Shown piece after piece: positions 6,173 through 7,742 of a stretch of DNA of 7,742 nt. A program made the position numbers and the translations under genes. Source of the stretch: Burkholderiales bacterium (lineage in GTDB: Bacteria; Pseudomonadota; Gammaproteobacteria; Burkholderiales; Burkholderiaceae_D); contig JACPVY010000387.1 of the NCBI GenBank assembly GCA_016197345.1, forward strand, positions 1-7,742, given 5' to 3'. Each line of letters begins with the position of its first letter. The first letter of the stretch is position 1. Under the pieces are notes generated by a model that worked only from the letters and a program-made list of their open reading frames with translations, was not told the DNA's origin and searched no databases.

Positions 6173-6667
6173 ATGAACGCATTTGTCATCGACGCCTTCG
6201 GATTTGCCCGTCAGCAGGATAGCCGTGAAGGTAAAATTGCGATTGCAGATATGGCTCGCATGTTGGAAGATTGCGCCGACGATAGCGGTGAAATCTCTTG
6301 GCAATTGCAAGGCACCGTTCATGCGCTAGACGTGCCGCAACTCAATTTGCATGTCAAAGGTACGGTGCAATTGATGTGTCAACGCTGCTTGCAGCCGTTT
6401 GCCTTTGAAGTAGATTCACATTCCAGCTTGATGCTGGCAAAAAATGATGAGCACGCCGATGAAATCGACGCCTTGCTCGATGATGAAAGTCTGGATGTGA
6501 TCGTTGCCAGCCACGCTTTCAACATATTTGAATTGATCGAAGATGAGGCGCTACTCGCCTTGCCCCTATCGCCACGCCACGAAACCTGCCCAGATAGCAG
6601 CGTGATGGATTTGGCGAATGATACAAAAGAATTGCCCTTTGCAGCCTTGACCCGGCTGAAGCAATAA
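6173..6667 (+). CDS. yceD: YceD family protein (DUF177), 23S rRNA accumulation factor
   Basis: A 164-residue protein. YceD/DUF177 proteins are needed for normal 23S rRNA accumulation and are almost always encoded just before rpmF, as here. Visible motifs: the MCQRCLQPF segment at 68-76 with the paired cysteines C69 and C72, an acidic stretch at 92-106, and the C-terminal signature LIEDEALLALPLSPRHETC at 121-139, including a third cysteine, C139. I chose the ATG at 6173 (MNAFVIDAFGFAR); a TTG at 6161 would add four unlikely residues. No Shine-Dalgarno precedes the ATG (the bases before it are TTGCTACTTTCT), although the promoter is strong. The gene heads the yceD-rpmF-plsX transcription unit and is divergent from maf. 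Cytoplasmic. Family assignment is secure from motif and context. Confidence 0.95.
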   Translation: MNAFVIDAFGFARQQDSREGKIAIADMARMLEDCADDSGEISWQLQGTVHALDVPQLNLHVKGTVQLMCQRCLQPFAFEVDSHSSLMLAKNDEHADEIDALLDDESLDVIVASHAFNIFELIEDEALLALPLSPRHETCPDSSVMDLANDTKELPFAALTRLKQ

Positions 6668-6803
6668 AGCTGCTTGATGTGCATGGTTGCTCATGGCGTA
6701 TGTCGTGGTGCTGACCAGATTGATGTCGTCAACGAAAGCATTCGTGGCAGCATGGAAGCACCGCGGTGTCTGCAACGCGTAGGAATTTTGCAGGTATTTG
6801 AGT

Positions 6804-6825
6804 GATGCGCGATGCTTCGCACATC
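6804..6825 (+). other. Hairpin in the yceD-rpmF intercistronic region
   Basis: GATG-C-GCG (6804-6811) can pair with CGC-A-CATC (6818-6825), seven pairs with one mismatch around a 6-base loop. It lies about 40 bases before the rpmF start. No U-run follows. It might be a processing site or part of the rpmF leader, but nothing more can be shown. The 199-base interval 6668-6866 holds no other supported element apart from the rpmF ribosome binding site and a weak AT-rich stretch near 6829-6842. Confidence 0.35.
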
Positions 6826-6856
6826 GAATATGTTAAAATTTTAGAACTTTAGTACT

Positions 6857-6861
6857 AGGAG
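6857..6861 (+). promoter_or_regulatory. Ribosome binding site of rpmF
   Basis: AGGAG ends five bases before the rpmF ATG at 6867. This close match to the anti-Shine-Dalgarno suits a highly expressed ribosomal protein and contrasts with yceD and plsX, which have no good site. Confidence 0.85.
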
Positions 6862-6866
6862 TTGTC

Positions 6867-7049
6867 ATGGCTGTTCAACAAAACAAAAAGTCGCCTTCCA
6901 AACGCGGCATGCACCGTTCGCACGATTTCTTGGTTGCTCCGCAACTGAGCACCGAGCAAGCTACTGGTGAAGCGCATTTGCGTCACCACATCAGCCCTAA
7001 CGGTTTCTACCGTGGTCGCAAAGTTCTGAAAACCAAGAACGACGAGTAA
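6867..7049 (+). CDS. rpmF: 50S ribosomal protein L32
   Basis: A 60-residue basic protein of full family length. It begins [20 protein letters not shown], the standard L32 N-terminus, and has [18 protein letters not shown] towards the C-terminus. It is the cysteine-free form, without the zinc-binding CxxC pairs found in some bacteria. L32 is a component of the large ribosomal subunit. It sits between yceD and plsX, the conserved order in proteobacteria, 199 bases after yceD, and may have some independent expression given the long gap. The start is fixed by AGGAG five bases upstream. Confidence 0.98.
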   Translation: MAVQQNKKSPSKRGMHRSHDFLVAPQLSTEQATGEAHLRHHISPNGFYRGRKVLKTKNDE

Positions 7050-7071
7050 TTTTCTCGTGCCCGGTGCAAGA

Positions 7072-7099
7072 TGGTGCCGTTTGTTCGCAAATGGCACCA
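7072..7099 (+). other. Strong UUCG-capped hairpin after rpmF
   Basis: TGGTGCCGTTTG (7072-7083) pairs with CAAATGGCACCA (7088-7099) over 12 positions, with one G-U, closing a TTCG tetraloop. No T-run follows, so it is not a classical intrinsic terminator. It starts 22 bases after the rpmF stop. Possible roles are protecting the rpmF 3' end, attenuating plsX, or a binding site. Confidence 0.65.
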
Positions 7100-7125
7100 G
7101 TCTTGAAACTGCTCATTGGCTGTAA

Positions 7126-7163
7126 TGCGTCACCACTGCGTCATTATTGCGTCATTTGAGTCA
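7126..7163 (+). repeat. Three TGCGTCA direct repeats at 11-bp spacing upstream of plsX
   Basis: TGCGTCA occurs at 7126-7132, 7137-7143 and 7148-7154, exactly 11 bp apart, followed by a degenerate TGAGTCA at 7157-7163. Seven-base units with four-base spacers placed one helical turn apart resemble sites for OmpR/PhoB-type response regulators; the Pho box unit CTGTCAT shares the GTCA core. Regulator identity is inference. Confidence 0.55.
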
Positions 7164-7181
7164 CGCCGAATCTGGCCGAGT

Positions 7182-7200
7182 GCGCGGTTAGAGCGCGGTT
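7182..7200 (+). repeat. Two GCGCGGTT direct repeats at 11-bp spacing before plsX
   Basis: GCGCGGTT at 7182-7189 recurs at 7193-7200, again 11 bp apart, and ends 13 bases before the plsX ATG. It could be a second phased protein-binding site or part of the plsX translation initiation region. Confidence 0.45.
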
Positions 7201-7213
7201 TTGAATCAAGATA

Positions 7214-7742
7214 ATGACAATCAAAATTTCCATCGACTGTATGGGCGGCGATTTTGGCCCTAGCGTTACCATTCCTGCAGCAATTGCCTTCGTCAATGCT
7301 GAACCGGAAGCCGAACTTATTTTAGTCGGCAAGGAAGACGTGATCACTGCAGAACTCAAAAAACACAAACATTTGAACCACCCCCGTCTTTCTATCGTAC
7401 ATGCGATGGAAGTTGTGACGATGGACGATTCGCTCGAAGTGGCTTTGCGCCGCAAAAAAGATTCGTCGATGCGGGTGGCTATTTCCCAAGTTAAAGAACA
7501 AAAAGCCCAAGCCTGCGTTTCCGCTGGCAATACGGGCGCACTCATGGCGATTTCACGCTATGTGCTGAAAACACTCTCTGGCGTTGATCGCCCTGCGATT
7601 TGTAGCGTGCTGCCGAATCAAAAAGATGGCCCAACTTATATGCTCGATTTGGGCGCGAATGTCGATTGCGAGCCGCAGCATTTGCATCAATTTGCGATCA
7701 TGGGCTCGGTGCTTGTCACCGCAATGGAAGGCATCAAGCGCC
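7214..7742 (+). CDS. plsX: Phosphate acyltransferase PlsX, 3'-truncated by the window edge
   Basis: The first 176 codons of plsX; the frame stays open to the right edge. PlsX converts acyl-ACP to acyl-phosphate, the acyl donor for PlsY in phospholipid synthesis, at the inner face of the membrane. The protein starts [19 protein letters not shown], with the family's DxMGGDxGP motif. Further conserved stretches are [28 protein letters not shown] (SAGNTGA at 103-109) and [25 protein letters not shown] (DLGANVD at 145-151). About 170 residues are missing, judged by the usual length near 340. The ATG at 7214 is the first start after an in-frame TGA at 7202 and gives the standard N-terminus. The ribosome binding site is weak (AAGA in CAAGATA). 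It follows rpmF, and fatty acid genes such as fabH would be expected downstream. Confidence 0.97.
   Translation, partial: MTIKISIDCMGGDFGPSVTIPAAIAFVNAEPEAELILVGKEDVITAELKKHKHLNHPRLSIVHAMEVVTMDDSLEVALRRKKDSSMRVAISQVKEQKAQACVSAGNTGALMAISRYVLKTLSGVDRPAICSVLPNQKDGPTYMLDLGANVDCEPQHLHQFAIMGSVLVTAMEGIKR

Noticed and set aside
6677..6805. 42-codon open frame directly after yceD and in its frame
   Set aside because: No ribosome binding site and no recognisable sequence. Being in frame after the yceD TAA hints at read-through, but YceD already has its complete C-terminal signature.

Overview
This window looks like the chromosome of a betaproteobacterium, most likely order Burkholderiales and probably family Oxalobacteraceae (Undibacterium-like). 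The reasons are the yceD-rpmF-plsX order with a maf gene divergent from yceD, a second RsmI-like methyltransferase directly after maf, a DUF4214 protein, and moderate GC with frequent TTA/CTA-GCG codon pairs. This placement rests on gene content and order; no database search was run.

Layout. (1) Positions 1-3345, plus strand: the end of an operon with a DUF5682-family gene, cut at its 5' end by the window edge, overlapping by ATGA a gene for a von Willebrand factor A (VWA) protein with an intact metal-binding site. In other bacteria such pairs usually sit beside a MoxR-type AAA+ ATPase, which would be expected just left of this window. (2) 3346-3758: a 413-bp non-coding stretch with an inverted repeat, a probable intrinsic terminator, a GNRA-type hairpin and a probable extended -10 promoter. 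(3) 3759-4550, plus: a DUF4214 protein with an unusual C-terminal tail of six GEPNP repeats. (4) 4587-4624: a bidirectional terminator between convergent genes. (5) 4649-6020, minus: maf (YceF type) followed after one base by an RsmI-like methyltransferase. (6) 6021-6172: a divergent intergenic region with a strong sigma70-type promoter for yceD. (7) 6173-7742, plus: yceD, rpmF and the start of plsX, the familiar ribosome/phospholipid-fatty acid synthesis cluster, with structured intercistronic regions.

Housekeeping functions (ribosome assembly, nucleotide house-cleaning, rRNA methylation, phospholipid synthesis) fill the right half. The left half is accessory: a poorly understood DUF5682/VWA module and a repeat-bearing DUF4214 protein. 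The less ordinary signals are the GEPNP repeat tail, the DUF5682/VWA pair, and two sets of 11-bp-phased direct repeats plus a UUCG-capped hairpin between rpmF and plsX.
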